NCBI GenBank assembly: GCA_949841465.1
Contig: CATKZW010000012.1
Coordinates: 1-59,927 of the forward strand
DNA from: an uncultured Oscillospiraceae bacterium
Lineage (GTDB): Bacteria > Bacillota > Clostridia > Oscillospirales > Oscillospiraceae
DNA length: 59,927 nucleotides
Direction: 5' to 3'
The notes beneath the pieces were generated by a model. The model was not told the origin of the DNA and ran no database searches. It saw only the letters and a list, made by a program, of their open reading frames with translations. Positions 7,956 through 17,255 of the stretch are shown here, one piece after another. Position numbers and translations under genes: made by a program. Position 1 is the stretch's first letter. Each line of letters starts with the position of its first letter.

Positions 7956-8080
7956 GCCGATTCATTTATGCGTAACTCTCGAAAATATGCCGGGCTCTGC
8001 CCGCCGTCCCGCTCAATGCCCTGGCTTTGCCGCAGAAAGGCAGCCGTCTGCCGTCCTGCGGAGCAGCCGCGGGTTTTGTT

Positions 8081-9574
8081 TTACAGCAGCTCTTTCATCA
8101 CGGCGTGCGCGCCCTGGGTCCGGATCTTGTCCAGGCAGGCGGCTGCGGCCGCCTCAAAGCCGGGGATCTGAGTCAGGTCCTGACCCCACATGCGCTCGTT
8201 GGTCATGACGGCGTGGGTCAGGCCGGCCGCGCTGTCGTCTTTATGCTCATAGTAGAACTCCAGCACCCAGCGGTCGTCGGAGCAGACATAGGTGTTCCCC
8301 TTGGGCCGCCTGCACACCAGGCCCTTGTCGTTCAGCTCCTGGATGTCGTTGGAGAAGAAGGCGATATAGGCCGCGAAGCTGGCGGTGAGGCAGGGGGGGA
8401 GCTTGCCGATCTTCTCCACGTACTCCAGGAAGGAGGGCATGTTCCGGGCCCGCCACTTGGAGGTGGAGTTCAGGGAGATGCTCATCAGCTCGTGGTCCAC
8501 AAAGGGGTTGTTGAACCGGTCCTGGACGGCGGAGGCGAAGTCCTCCAGGTCCTTTTTGTCCAGGGGCAGGGTGGGGATGACCTCTTCATAGAGCATCTTG
8601 TTCATGAAGCCCCGCACGGCGTCGTCCTGCATGCAGTCCCGGACGATGTCGAAGCCCGCCAGGTACGCCCCCAGCACAAAGCCGGTGTGGGCGCCGTTGA
8701 GAATGCGCACCTTGCGCTTCTTGTAGGGGGTGACGTCGGGCACCACGGGGCAGTTGAGCCCTGCTTTTTTGAAGGGCAGCTTCTCCTCCAGCCACTCGGG
8801 GCCCTCGATGTTCCACACGCCGAAGATCTCACCCACGTCGATGAGCTCGTCATGGTAGCCGTTGGCCTCCTCCATTTTGGCGGCCTCGGCGGGGTCCTTC
8901 ACCCGGCCGGGGACGATGCGGTCCACCAGGGTGGAGCAGAAGGTGCAGTCCTCGTTGACGTACTTTTTGAACCCGTCCTCCAGCTTCCACTGCTCCACGT
9001 ACTGGTTGACGCACTTGAGCAGCTCCTTGCCGTTGTTGTCGATGAGTTCGCAGGACAGAATCACCAGGCCGCCCTTGCCCGCCTGCCAGCGCTTGTACAG
9101 CACCTGGGTCAGCTTGCCGGGGAAGGAGGCGGCGGGGGTGTCGCTCAGCTGGCAGGCGGGGTCGTAGACGATGCCCGCCTCGGTGGTGTTGGACACCACG
9201 TACTCCAAATCGTCGGAGACGGCCAGGGCCATCATGGCGTCGAAATCCGCCTTCTCGTAGGGATTCAGGCACCGGGACACGGAGGAGATCACCCGCTTGC
9301 GGTCCACCTTCTCGCCGTTCTCACGGCCCCGGAGATAGAGGGTGTACAGCCCCTCCTGCTCGTTGATGAGCTTGGCCAGGCCGGGGGCGATGGGCTGCAC
9401 CAGCACGCACTTGCCATTCCAGCCCGCCTTCTCGTTGGACACGTCGAACCAGTAGTTTACGAAGGCCCGCAGGAAGTTGCCCTCCCCAAACTGGAGCACC
9501 TTTTCCGGCGCGTTTTCCAGGATATAGCCGTCGTAACCGGACTCTTTCAGGACCTGATAATTTAACCGTTTCAT
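8081..9574 (-). CDS. uxaB: Tagaturonate reductase (altronate oxidoreductase)
   Basis: A 497-residue cytoplasmic NAD-dependent enzyme that reduces D-tagaturonate to D-altronate in galacturonate breakdown. The N-terminal Rossmann-side sequence QFGEGNFLRAFVNYW and the central NGAHTGFVLGAYLAGFD segment match the mannitol dehydrogenase/UxaB family. Length fits UxaB. It follows uxaA by 25 bases on the same strand, and the pectin esterase gene lies upstream, so the three form a plausible operon. No uronate isomerase gene (uxaC) is in the window, so that step must be encoded elsewhere. Confidence 0.92.
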   Translation of the reverse strand: MKRLNYQVLKESGYDGYILENAPEKVLQFGEGNFLRAFVNYWFDVSNEKAGWNGKCVLVQPIAPGLAKLINEQEGLYTLYLRGRENGEKVDRKRVISSVSRCLNPYEKADFDAMMALAVSDDLEYVVSNTTEAGIVYDPACQLSDTPAASFPGKLTQVLYKRWQAGKGGLVILSCELIDNNGKELLKCVNQYVEQWKLEDGFKKYVNEDCTFCSTLVDRIVPGRVKDPAEAAKMEEANGYHDELIDVGEIFGVWNIEGPEWLEEKLPFKKAGLNCPVVPDVTPYKKRKVRILNGAHTGFVLGAYLAGFDIVRDCMQDDAVRGFMNKMLYEEVIPTLPLDKKDLEDFASAVQDRFNNPFVDHELMSISLNSTSKWRARNMPSFLEYVEKIGKLPPCLTASFAAYIAFFSNDIQELNDKGLVCRRPKGNTYVCSDDRWVLEFYYEHKDDSAAGLTHAVMTNERMWGQDLTQIPGFEAAAAACLDKIRTQGAHAVMKELL

Positions 9575-9599
9575 GATATTCTACCGCCTTTCCGTATAT

Positions 9600-11081
9600 T
9601 TATAATGTGACGCCTTGCTTAAAAATCGCCATGTCGTGGAAGCCGGCCTGCTCGGCCTTGACCCCCCTGCCGGAGGCCACCTCCAGCACGTACTCAAAGA
9701 GCTTCTCCCCCAGCTCCGCCACGGTGCCGTCCTCCACCAGCACGCCGCAGTTGAAGTCGATCCAATTCTGCTTCTTCCCCGCCAGGGCGGAATTGCTGGC
9801 AATCTTCACGGTGGGCACCGGGGAGGCAAAGGGCGTCCCCCGGCCGGTGGTGAACAGCACGATGTGGGCCCCCGACGCGGCCAGGGCGGTGGAGGCCACC
9901 AGATCGTTGCCCGGCGCGCTGAGCAGGTTCAGCCCCCGGGTGCGGACAGGCTCGCCGTAGGAGAGCACCCCGGACACCGGGGCGCTGCCCGACTTCTGGG
10001 TGCAGCCCAGGGACTTGTCCTCCAGGGTGGAGATGCCGCCCTTCTTGTTGCCGGGGGAGGGGTTTTCGTAAATGGTCTGGTTGTGGCTGGTGAAGTAGTT
10101 TTTGAAGCCGTTGATGAGGGCCACCGTGTCGTCAAAAAGCTGCTCGTTCTCGCAGCGGTTCATCAGCAGGGTCTCCGCGCCGAACATCTCGGGCACCTCG
10201 GTGAGGATGGTGGTGCCGCCCTTGGAGATGAGCAGGTCGGAGAAGGCCCCCACGGTGGGGTTGGCGGTGATGCCGGACAGGCCGTCCGACCCGCCGCACT
10301 TCATGCCGACGACCAGCTCTGAGCAGGGGATGGGCTCCCGGCGGAAGCCGCCCGCGTATTGGGCCAGCTCCTCAATGAGAGCCAGCGCATCCTCCACCTC
10401 GTCCTCTGACTCCTGGCACACCAGGAACTTCACCCGGTTTTCGTCCCACTGGCCGATGTAGGGCTTGAGCACGTCGATGTTGCTGTTCTCGCACCCCAGG
10501 CCCAGCACCAGCACGCCGCCGGCATTGGGGTGGTTGATGAGGTCCGCCAGCACCTTCCGGGTGTTCTCCTGGTCGTCCCCCATCTGGGAGCAGCCGTAGG
10601 GGTGAGGAAAGGCGAAAATGCCGTCGATGGTCCCCGTCTTGAACTGCTGGGCCCGGCGCTCGATGGCCCGGGCCACGTCGTTGACGCAGCCCACGGTGGG
10701 GATGATCCAGATCTCGTTGCGCACCGCCGCCCGGCCGTCCGCCCGGCGGTAGCCCTGGAAGGTGCGCTCCTCCGTGGGGGCCAGGGGCCCGCCCTGGGGC
10801 TGGTAGGCGTAGTCCAGCACGTCCCCCAGGCCGGTTTTCACGTTGTGAACGTGGACCCAGCCGCCCATGGGGATATCCTCCTTGGCCACGCCGATGGCCG
10901 CGCCGTACTTGATGACGGGGCTGCCCGCCGGGATGGGGGCCAGGGCGAACTTGTGCCCCTGGGGGATGTCCTCCAGGAGGGTGACGGTCTGACCGTCCAC
11001 CTGGAGCACGGCGCCGGAGGCCAGAGGGGTCAGGGCCACCGCCACCAGGTCGCTGGGATGGATCTTGATGAAGTGTTTCAT
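9600..11081 (-). CDS. uxaA: Altronate dehydratase
   Basis: A 493-residue enzyme that dehydrates D-altronate to 2-keto-3-deoxy-D-gluconate. The N-terminal SAF-type domain (KHFIKIHPSDLVAVALTPL) is followed by the large catalytic domain. Conserved segments include TVGCVNDVARAIERRA, FPHPYGCSQMGDD and GMKCGGSDGLSGITANP, whose Cys and His residues are candidates for metal binding. It sits between the pectin esterase and uxaB genes. Together with the KduI/KduD branch encoded on the plus strand, both saturated and unsaturated galacturonate converge on the same intermediate. Confidence 0.93.
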   Translation of the reverse strand: MKHFIKIHPSDLVAVALTPLASGAVLQVDGQTVTLLEDIPQGHKFALAPIPAGSPVIKYGAAIGVAKEDIPMGGWVHVHNVKTGLGDVLDYAYQPQGGPLAPTEERTFQGYRRADGRAAVRNEIWIIPTVGCVNDVARAIERRAQQFKTGTIDGIFAFPHPYGCSQMGDDQENTRKVLADLINHPNAGGVLVLGLGCENSNIDVLKPYIGQWDENRVKFLVCQESEDEVEDALALIEELAQYAGGFRREPIPCSELVVGMKCGGSDGLSGITANPTVGAFSDLLISKGGTTILTEVPEMFGAETLLMNRCENEQLFDDTVALINGFKNYFTSHNQTIYENPSPGNKKGGISTLEDKSLGCTQKSGSAPVSGVLSYGEPVRTRGLNLLSAPGNDLVASTALAASGAHIVLFTTGRGTPFASPVPTVKIASNSALAGKKQNWIDFNCGVLVEDGTVAELGEKLFEYVLEVASGRGVKAEQAGFHDMAIFKQGVTL

Positions 11082-11124
11082 AAGCGGTCTGTCTTCTCCT
11101 TTCCTTGCGTTTTAATATACAAAT

Positions 11125-12012
11125 TTAAATTGCGGCTGAAACCAGAGGGGCGGCCCCCACGGGCCGGACCCAGGACACCCGGCCCTCCGCGGGCCGGTCC
11201 TCGTAAAACCGGGCGGTTCGGTCCCGGCGGGTATCGTTCCACTTGTCGAAGCCCAGGGGGGAGACGTGCTCTTCATAGGTGCAGTTTTGGAATACGCACA
11301 GCCCGTAGTCCCGCCAGGGCCGGGCCAGATAGACGGAGCCGGGGACCACCCCCTCCTGACAGGTGAAGCGGCAGCCCTGGAACAGGAATCCCCGGGTTTG
11401 GCGCAGCTCGTGGGCGGGGGCGGCGGCGTAGCCGGTGCCCCGGGCGTCCACCAGGGAGCGGATCTCGCAGCGGTCAAACACCGCCTCGCCGCAGCCGAAG
11501 ATGAGGTCCACCGTTCCCTCGATCAGGCAGTCGGTGAAGCGCTGGGCACAGGACTTGGACGGCCGCAGCCAGTGGGGCAGGAAATCATCGTAGCGCTCAA
11601 TGAGGTCGTCGGGCAGGGGGCCCAGAAACAGGGTGTCCTGGGTGGAGGTCAGCCGGCAGCGCTCCATGGAAAACCGGTCGCCGTAGACGGTGAGGGCCAC
11701 CTCCTGGCCCTTCTCCTCGGGGCGGAGGGAGTCGTTGACCACAGACAGGTCCCGCAGGGTGACGCCGTCGGCGCACACCGCCAGGGTCCAGGTGCGGAAG
11801 GTGTTGTACTCCACGCCGCTGCTATCCAGCTTTTTGGCGTAGTCGTCCCAGACGATGCGGGTGCGGTCCGCCCCCGCCCCGATGAGGGTCAGACCCGGTG
11901 TGAATACCGCGGCTTTGGCCCGGTACTCTCCCTCAGCCAGCCGGACGACCGCGCCGGGCGGGGCCTTGTCCAGAGCCTTTTGCAGGTCCTGGCCGGGATG
12001 AATGTCAAGCAT
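11125..12012 (-). CDS. Pectin methylesterase (CE8), predicted cytoplasmic
   Basis: A 295-residue carbohydrate esterase that would remove methyl esters from galacturonate residues. The right-handed beta-helix motifs are present: STQDTLFLG (Gln/Asp), GTVDLIFGCGEAVF (catalytic Asp, a DFIFG variant) and YLARPWRDYG (an LGRPW variant). The ATG at 12012 follows an AAAGGGGG ribosome site; longer upstream readings lack one and only add junk. The start MLDIHPGQDLQ has no signal peptide, so unlike most pectinesterases it probably acts on imported oligomers. First gene of the minus-strand arm, upstream of uxaA and uxaB. Confidence 0.88.
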   Translation of the reverse strand: MLDIHPGQDLQKALDKAPPGAVVRLAEGEYRAKAAVFTPGLTLIGAGADRTRIVWDDYAKKLDSSGVEYNTFRTWTLAVCADGVTLRDLSVVNDSLRPEEKGQEVALTVYGDRFSMERCRLTSTQDTLFLGPLPDDLIERYDDFLPHWLRPSKSCAQRFTDCLIEGTVDLIFGCGEAVFDRCEIRSLVDARGTGYAAAPAHELRQTRGFLFQGCRFTCQEGVVPGSVYLARPWRDYGLCVFQNCTYEEHVSPLGFDKWNDTRRDRTARFYEDRPAEGRVSWVRPVGAAPLVSAAI

Positions 12013-12043
12013 AGGAACGCCCCCTTTCCACAGGATAACTACT

Positions 12044-12049
12044 ATTATA
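12044..12049 (-). promoter_or_regulatory. Candidate -10 element for the pectin esterase-uxaAB arm
   Basis: A perfect TATAAT on the minus strand, about 32 bases upstream of the esterase start, inside the 319-base divergent gap (12013-12331). The best -35 at 17 bases is poor (TGGGCA-like), so activator dependence is possible. Confidence 0.4.
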
Positions 12050-12125
12050 AACCGCATTTCTTGATATGCCCATAGCCTGGAGACCAGGAAGTCTTTTTTG
12101 TACATAAAATGGATTGTTTTCTCTA

Positions 12126-12154
12126 TATACATGAGAGGTGACGACATTTATAAT
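12126..12154 (+). promoter_or_regulatory. Sigma-A-like promoter for the plus-strand transporter arm
   Basis: TATACA (12126-12131) and TATAAT (12149-12154) are 17 bases apart. It faces the first transporter-operon gene at 12332 and leaves a leader of about 170 bases. Confidence 0.5.
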
Positions 12155-12191
12155 AATGCTAGGATAAAACAGACGGAATGCTGGCGATGTG

Positions 12192-12214
12192 CACAAATGC
12201 GGTTGTGTTTTTTT
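12192..12214 (+). promoter_or_regulatory. Short hairpin plus T7 run in the transporter-operon leader
   Basis: CACAA (12192-12196) pairs with TTGTG (12203-12207), immediately followed by seven T. The stem is weak, so this is at most a leaky attenuator. A second small stem (CCGAAA with TTTCGG) lies 20 bases further on. The rest of the gap shows no ORF. Confidence 0.3.
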
Positions 12215-12331
12215 GTAAAAGGAGCCGAAATCGCCTTTTCGGACGGCGGCCGCTTGATTCTGAGGATGCCCTGATGCGGCAAAGAAATCCAATTTGTGCA
12301 GATGCCGGGCCGGTCGCGGCGGGGGTTCCTA

Positions 12332-12895
12332 ATGAAAAAACAGCTCACATGGAAGGAATACCGGGCCATTGACCTGAGCCTGATGGCTCTGGCTCTGGCC
12401 GTTTTCGAGTTCATCATCGTCCGGGCGGCCAACTGGTGGTTTCCGGGGCAGCCCTTCACCGTATCCCTGGCGGCGCCCATTGCATCCATCGTCTATATGC
12501 GGTGGGGGGCCTGGGGGGTCATCCACGCGGCGGAGGCCGGGCTGGTTTTCTGCTGGTTCTCCGGGGGCACCGGAGAACAGTTTGTCATCTACTGCGCGGG
12601 CAACGCGGTGTCCGTGCTGGCGGTCCTTTTGCTGAAGCTGTGCGGAAAGGAGCGGGTGCGCACAGGGAACCTGGCCCTGGTGTTCCCCCTTCTGGTGCAG
12701 GTGCTGATGCAGGCGGGGAGAGCCGCCGCGGCGCTGATGCTGGGCGCCGAGCTGGGAAACGTGGCGGGCTTTTTCACCACGGACAGCCTCTCCCTGCTCT
12801 TTACCTTTGTGATCATCTGGATAGCGCGAAAGCTGGACGGTGTCTATGAGGATCAAAAACATTACCTTCTGCGCATCCACGCGGAGAAGGAATAA
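12332..12895 (+). CDS. Small integral membrane protein, first gene of the importer operon
   Basis: A 187-residue protein with about five or six hydrophobic segments, beginning MKKQLTWKEYRAIDLSLMAL. Its compact layout and short loops recall ECF-type S components, but no diagnostic motif was found, so the family is unassigned. The ATG at 12332 follows GGGGGTTCCTA; the longer reading adds only a charged leader. It precedes the LplB-type permease by 17 bases, so its product probably works with this importer. Four other unrecognised membrane proteins follow in the same operon. Confidence 0.7.
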   Translation: MKKQLTWKEYRAIDLSLMALALAVFEFIIVRAANWWFPGQPFTVSLAAPIASIVYMRWGAWGVIHAAEAGLVFCWFSGGTGEQFVIYCAGNAVSVLAVLLLKLCGKERVRTGNLALVFPLLVQVLMQAGRAAAALMLGAELGNVAGFFTTDSLSLLFTFVIIWIARKLDGVYEDQKHYLLRIHAEKE

Positions 12896-12912
12896 AAAGG
12901 AGGAGGTAAACT

Positions 12913-13980
12913 ATGAAAGTTAGGGCAGCGGATTTCCTCGAGTACGACAAAGAAAACCAAGTCTACCGAGTAAGTCCGGAGCAGGCCGTCCGGGACGACG
13001 TGGAAAAGCACTACTGGCGCCATGTGGGCGTCACCATCCTGAAGGACTGGCGGCTGTATCTGATGCTGGTGCCCATGCTGCTGGTATTCCTGTTCTGGCG
13101 CTATTTGTCCATGTACGAGCTGCTGGGCTGCTTCAAGGTGTCGGACAGCGTGGTGCCCGTCTCGCAGCAGCTGTTTTCCGGCTTTTCGTACTTCAAGCGG
13201 CTGCTGGTGGGCGGGGACACCCTTTCCACCGAGTTCTGGAGGGCCCTGCGCAATACGTTCATCCTCAGCTTCTACGGATTGTGCTTCGGCTTCCCCATCC
13301 CCATCATCCTGGCGTTGTTCTTCAATGAGATCCGGTCCAACGCCGCACGGAGCGTCTACCAGGTGCTCACCTACCTGCCCAAGTTCATGTCCACCGTGGT
13401 CATGACGTCGCTGGTCACCATGCTGGTGAAGCAGGGCTCCCTCACCACCGGCATGGGCATCATCAGCCAGGCCATGGAGAGCTTGGGGCTCATCAGCCAC
13501 GAGGTGGCCAACGCGGGGTTGCTGAACAACCCGTCCTTCTTCCGCTCCATCTATCAGATCAGCGGAATCTGGGAGAGCGCGGGCTACGACAGCATCGTGT
13601 TCTTCGCCGCCATCATCGCCATCTCGCCAACCAGCTACGAGGCGGCCCAGATCGACGGCGCGGACAAGATGGCCCAGATGCGCTACGTGGTGCTGCCCAG
13701 CATCCTGTCCACCATCGTCATCATGCTCATCACCCGCATCGGCTCCCTGCTGAACATCGGGTATGAAAAGGTGCTGCTGCTGTACAACACCAACACCTAT
13801 GTCACCGCCGACGTGGTGTCCACCTTCGCCAACCGGCAGAGCGGCATGGCCGGCGCGGGGGCCAGCGCGGGCACCGGCATCGCCGCCGCGGCGGAAATGA
13901 TGAACAACGTCATCGGCATGCTGCTGGTCATCGGCGCCAACACCATCGCGCGCAAGGCGTCCAACACCTCGCTGTACTGA
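12913..13980 (+). CDS. Sugar ABC transporter permease, LplB/YtePtype
   Basis: A 355-residue permease with six main hydrophobic segments after an unusually long cytoplasmic N-terminus of about 45 residues. The EAA loop EAAQIDGADKMAQMRYVVLP, which contacts the ATPase, is present. The C-terminus ends ARKASNTSLY, a typical LplB-family tail. A strong AAGGAGGAGG site precedes the ATG. It pairs with the permease starting 13 bases downstream. Relatives import oligosaccharides released from pectin or rhamnogalacturonan, which fits the surrounding enzymes. Confidence 0.9.
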   Translation: MKVRAADFLEYDKENQVYRVSPEQAVRDDVEKHYWRHVGVTILKDWRLYLMLVPMLLVFLFWRYLSMYELLGCFKVSDSVVPVSQQLFSGFSYFKRLLVGGDTLSTEFWRALRNTFILSFYGLCFGFPIPIILALFFNEIRSNAARSVYQVLTYLPKFMSTVVMTSLVTMLVKQGSLTTGMGIISQAMESLGLISHEVANAGLLNNPSFFRSIYQISGIWESAGYDSIVFFAAIIAISPTSYEAAQIDGADKMAQMRYVVLPSILSTIVIMLITRIGSLLNIGYEKVLLLYNTNTYVTADVVSTFANRQSGMAGAGASAGTGIAAAAEMMNNVIGMLLVIGANTIARKASNTSLY

Positions 13981-13993
13981 CGGGAGGGGCCAC

Positions 13994-14884
13994 ATGAAAA
14001 GAAAACTTGAGATCTCCGAGCTGATCTTCAAGATCATCAGCTACACCCTGCTTACGGTGTTCGCCCTGTGCTGCCTGTACCCCTTCGTATACGCGGTGTC
14101 CGCCTCCGTCAGCGGCCGGTCCGCCGTGGAGTACGGCTCCATTGTGCTCTTCCCCAAGGACGTGCAGTTCGACGCCTTTGCCCGGATGTTCAGCGACAAC
14201 ATGTTCTGGAACGCCTACTCCAACACCCTGTTCCTCACCCTGTACGGCACGCTGTGGTCCATGCTCACCGCCATCCTGGGGGCCTACGCCCTGTCCAAGC
14301 GGCGGCTGCTGTTCCGCAAGTTCTTCAACTTCTTCCTGGTGTTCACCATGTGGTTCTCCGCGGGTATCGTGCCCCAGTACCTGAACTACATCGCCACCCG
14401 GAAGGTGTTCAACGCCGCGGGCATCATGGACGACAAGTGGCTGGTGGTCATCGCCATGGGCATGGCGGCCATGAACATCATCCTGCTGAGAAACGCCTTC
14501 GAGGGCGTGCCCTCCGAGATCGAAGAGGCCGCCATTGTGGACGGCGCCTCCGAATTCCAGGTGCTCAGCAAGGTGTACATCCCCATGAGCAAGTCCACCA
14601 TCGCCACCGTGGCCCTGTTCTTCGCCATCTCCCGCTGGAACGGCTACTTCTGGGCCCGGCAGATGATTTCCAACCAGAATGAGCACCCCCTGCAGGTGTT
14701 CATCCGTCTCCGCCTGGAGCAGTACACCGACCCCGAGGTGATCGCGGGCTGGAACGAGACCTTTGCCGCCGACTCCGTGATCTACGCGCTGATCGTGTGC
14801 TCCATCGTCCCCATCCTCATCATCTACCCCTTCATCCAGAAATACTTCGCCAAGGGCGTCAACGTCGGCGGCGTGAAAGAATAA
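13994..14884 (+). CDS. Sugar ABC transporter permease, YtcP type
   Basis: A 296-residue second permease with about six membrane helices. It starts MKRKLEISELIFKIISYTLL and has LCCLYPFVYAVSASVSG in the first helix. Its EAA loop is IEEAAIVDGASEFQVLSKVYI, and it ends with the typical KGVNVGGVKE tail. It is the partner of the preceding LplB-type permease and is followed by the binding-protein gene after a structured 138-base spacer. No signal peptide, as expected for a polytopic inner-membrane protein. Confidence 0.92.
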   Translation: MKRKLEISELIFKIISYTLLTVFALCCLYPFVYAVSASVSGRSAVEYGSIVLFPKDVQFDAFARMFSDNMFWNAYSNTLFLTLYGTLWSMLTAILGAYALSKRRLLFRKFFNFFLVFTMWFSAGIVPQYLNYIATRKVFNAAGIMDDKWLVVIAMGMAAMNIILLRNAFEGVPSEIEEAAIVDGASEFQVLSKVYIPMSKSTIATVALFFAISRWNGYFWARQMISNQNEHPLQVFIRLRLEQYTDPEVIAGWNETFAADSVIYALIVCSIVPILIIYPFIQKYFAKGVNVGGVKE

Positions 14885-14978
14885 GGCAGTCCGCAGGACT
14901 GCCGGGCCGGTCGTTGACGGTCGAAGACCGGCAATGACGTCCCACAGTATTCTGTATGGTTTACCCGGGCGCTGCCCG
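14885..14978 (+). repeat. Three successive hairpins between permease and binding-protein genes
   Basis: GGCAGTCC (14885-14892) pairs with GGACTGCC (14896-14903). GCCGGTC (14906-14912) pairs with GACCGGC (14926-14932). CGGGC (14966-14970) pairs with GCCCG (14974-14978). None has a proper U-tract, so mRNA processing or stabilisation is more likely than termination. Such spacers often raise binding-protein expression above that of the permeases. Confidence 0.5.
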
Positions 14979-15022
14979 ATAATAAAGCAAAGCTCATTCA
15001 GACATTTCATAAGGAGGACATC

Positions 15023-17185
15023 ATGAAAAAGTTCAAATCCCTCACCGCGATGCTTCTTGCCATCGTCATGACCGCCGCCCTGATGACCGGCTGCGGCCCC
15101 AGCATCTCTTACGAGCAGTCCCAGCCCCCGGTGCAGAACAGCACCGCCGCCGACCCCGGCCCCCAGACCAGCGACACCCCCGAGGCTCCCCAGGACCTGA
15201 GCTTCGCCCCCGGCACCGTGCTGCGCATGGCCACCGGCTACAACAGCGCCAAGACCGGCCTGTTCTTCGACGCGGAGACCGCCGGCGACGGCGTCACCCT
15301 GGCCGACGGCAAGACCTACCACACCGGTGAGCTGAAGCCCACCTGGGCGGCCGTCCAGGATAAGCTGGGCATGGTCTTCAAAGACATGTACCAGGGCAAC
15401 AGCGCTACCAAGGAGTTCGACTTCTGGAAAGAGCGCCTGGGCGACGTGGACATGGTCAGCGGCACCGCCACCAAGCTCACCGAGAACGGCGAGGTGGGCA
15501 GCATGGTGAACATCGCCGAGTACCTGGACCAGATGCCCAACTTCAAGGCCTATCTGGAGGCCAACCCCATCGTCCGCATGTCCATCACCGGCAACACCGA
15601 CACCGGCGCCATCTACTTCAGCCCCTACTTTGACGGCGTAGACGACATCGAGCGCATGCCCCTGATGCGCACCGACTGGGTGGAGAAGCTGCTCAACGGC
15701 GAGGGCGCGTTCACCGCCTCCGCCAGCAACAACACCGCCGCCCCCGTGTACCAGCCCTATATGCCCACCTCCGGCAAGGTGACCGTGGACGTGGTCAAGC
15801 TGGACGGCTCCGGCGTGGAGTCCGTGACCAAGGACTATGACGCCGCGGGCAACATCATCGACAAGATGAACGCCGCCGGCTCCATGAGCGGCGTGGACGC
15901 CGTCAACATGCTGCGCACCTATATCGACGAGGCTTATGCCGGCTACTACGGCACCGACCGCGCCAACCTGTTCGTGGGCCAGAACGCCGCCTGGGACGCC
16001 GACGAGCTGGTGGCCCTGCTGCGCTGCGTGGTGGCCAACCCCCAGACCCTCAACGGCAAGGACTCCGTCCAGGGCCTGTTCTCCCGCGAGGACGACAACA
16101 ACCAGCGCCGCGTGGATATGTTCCGCTTTGCCGGCACCCTGTTCGGCGTGCGCGGCCTGGAGTCCCGCCAGGACTACCTGTACGTGGGCAGCGACAACGC
16201 CATGCACGACGCCCGCCAGGAGCCCGAGGCCTATGAGGCCATGGAGCGGATGAACGCCATGGTTAAGGAGGGCCTGGTTTCCAAGGCTTTCGTGGAGAAC
16301 TCCAAGGAGAGCTCCGCCACCTATCTGGAGAACGACCTGGGCTTCATGCACTACGACTACAACCAGACCCAGACCCTGATGAACGCCACCAAGCTCCAGG
16401 AGGGCGAGAAGTACATGGCCGCCATGGTGCCCGTGGCCCGCTGGTACGACGGCTCCAATGACGACGGCGTGTACATGCGCTTTACCGAGTCTTGGCGCTC
16501 CGTCAAGACCGACGGCTGGGGCATCTCCAAGGCCGGCGTGGGCGACGACAAGGATAAGCTGAACGCCTGCCTGGCGCTGATCGACTTCGCCTACTCCGAG
16601 GAGGGCCAGATCCTGATGAGCTACGGTCCCGAGGCTTGGCGCTCCAGCGAGACCTTCACCTTCAACGGCAAGGTCATGCCCCAAATCTCCGATGCCTGCC
16701 GCGAGGAGCTGTGGAATCCGGATCTGGGCGCCAACGGCAACTACACCAACTATGCCCGCTGGTATCTGGGCTCCACCCTGTCCTTCCTGAAGAGCCAGGC
16801 CTTCGAGTATCAGTGCACCCATGATGTGGGCCGCGAGGGCGCGGGCTACATCTCCACCGCCATCGGCCTGGGCACCATCAAGCACCCCGAGCTGGCCCTG
16901 GCCTCCAACCCCTGGTACACCATCGTGCCCACCGTCCTGCCCACCACCAAGGTTGAGAACGATACCATCGCCGGCTACACCGACCTGCAGGACCGCTTCA
17001 ACCAGCAGAAGGACGGCGACAACCTGCTGCTGAACATCATGGTCAACGGCTACACCGAGGCCGGCATGCAGGACGCCGCCAGCTGCGCCGACACCGTGAC
17101 CAACACCTGGTCCGGCAAGCAGTACCTGGCCCTCAAGCAGGGCGCCTGGGAGCGGGACGTCGCGTTCTACGATACCCTGAAGTGA
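15023..17185 (+). CDS. Sugar-binding lipoprotein of the ABC importer
   Basis: A 720-residue extracellular solute-binding protein. The signal is a KK start, a hydrophobic stretch and the lipobox LMTGC, so the mature protein would be lipid-anchored at about Cys24. A Pro/Ser/Thr-rich linker follows. The body resembles LipO/YtcQ family binding proteins but is longer than the usual 500-550 residues, suggesting an insert or a larger cleft. Codon choice is very uniform (CTG, AAG, ATC, GGC), as in highly expressed genes. A strong AAGGAGG site precedes the ATG. Context says it captures oligogalacturonides or rhamnogalacturonan fragments; the ligand is inferred. Confidence 0.88.
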   Translation: MKKFKSLTAMLLAIVMTAALMTGCGPSISYEQSQPPVQNSTAADPGPQTSDTPEAPQDLSFAPGTVLRMATGYNSAKTGLFFDAETAGDGVTLADGKTYHTGELKPTWAAVQDKLGMVFKDMYQGNSATKEFDFWKERLGDVDMVSGTATKLTENGEVGSMVNIAEYLDQMPNFKAYLEANPIVRMSITGNTDTGAIYFSPYFDGVDDIERMPLMRTDWVEKLLNGEGAFTASASNNTAAPVYQPYMPTSGKVTVDVVKLDGSGVESVTKDYDAAGNIIDKMNAAGSMSGVDAVNMLRTYIDEAYAGYYGTDRANLFVGQNAAWDADELVALLRCVVANPQTLNGKDSVQGLFSREDDNNQRRVDMFRFAGTLFGVRGLESRQDYLYVGSDNAMHDARQEPEAYEAMERMNAMVKEGLVSKAFVENSKESSATYLENDLGFMHYDYNQTQTLMNATKLQEGEKYMAAMVPVARWYDGSNDDGVYMRFTESWRSVKTDGWGISKAGVGDDKDKLNACLALIDFAYSEEGQILMSYGPEAWRSSETFTFNGKVMPQISDACREELWNPDLGANGNYTNYARWYLGSTLSFLKSQAFEYQCTHDVGREGAGYISTAIGLGTIKHPELALASNPWYTIVPTVLPTTKVENDTIAGYTDLQDRFNQQKDGDNLLLNIMVNGYTEAGMQDAASCADTVTNTWSGKQYLALKQGAWERDVAFYDTLK

Positions 17186-17255
17186 GACAGCCCCATACCC
17201 CGCGCTGAGACCAGACCGGCATCAGCCAACGTAACCATCCCGGTTTCCCGCCCGG

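Noticed and set aside
7552-7965. 137-residue minus-strand open frame across the hairpin gap
   Set aside because: No recognisable domain, no ribosome site, and it covers the candidate promoter and hairpins.
13928-16885. 985-residue minus-strand open frame
   Set aside because: Antisense to the second permease and binding-protein genes; its low-complexity Gly/Val/His/Ala-rich translation is the usual shadow of strongly biased coding DNA.
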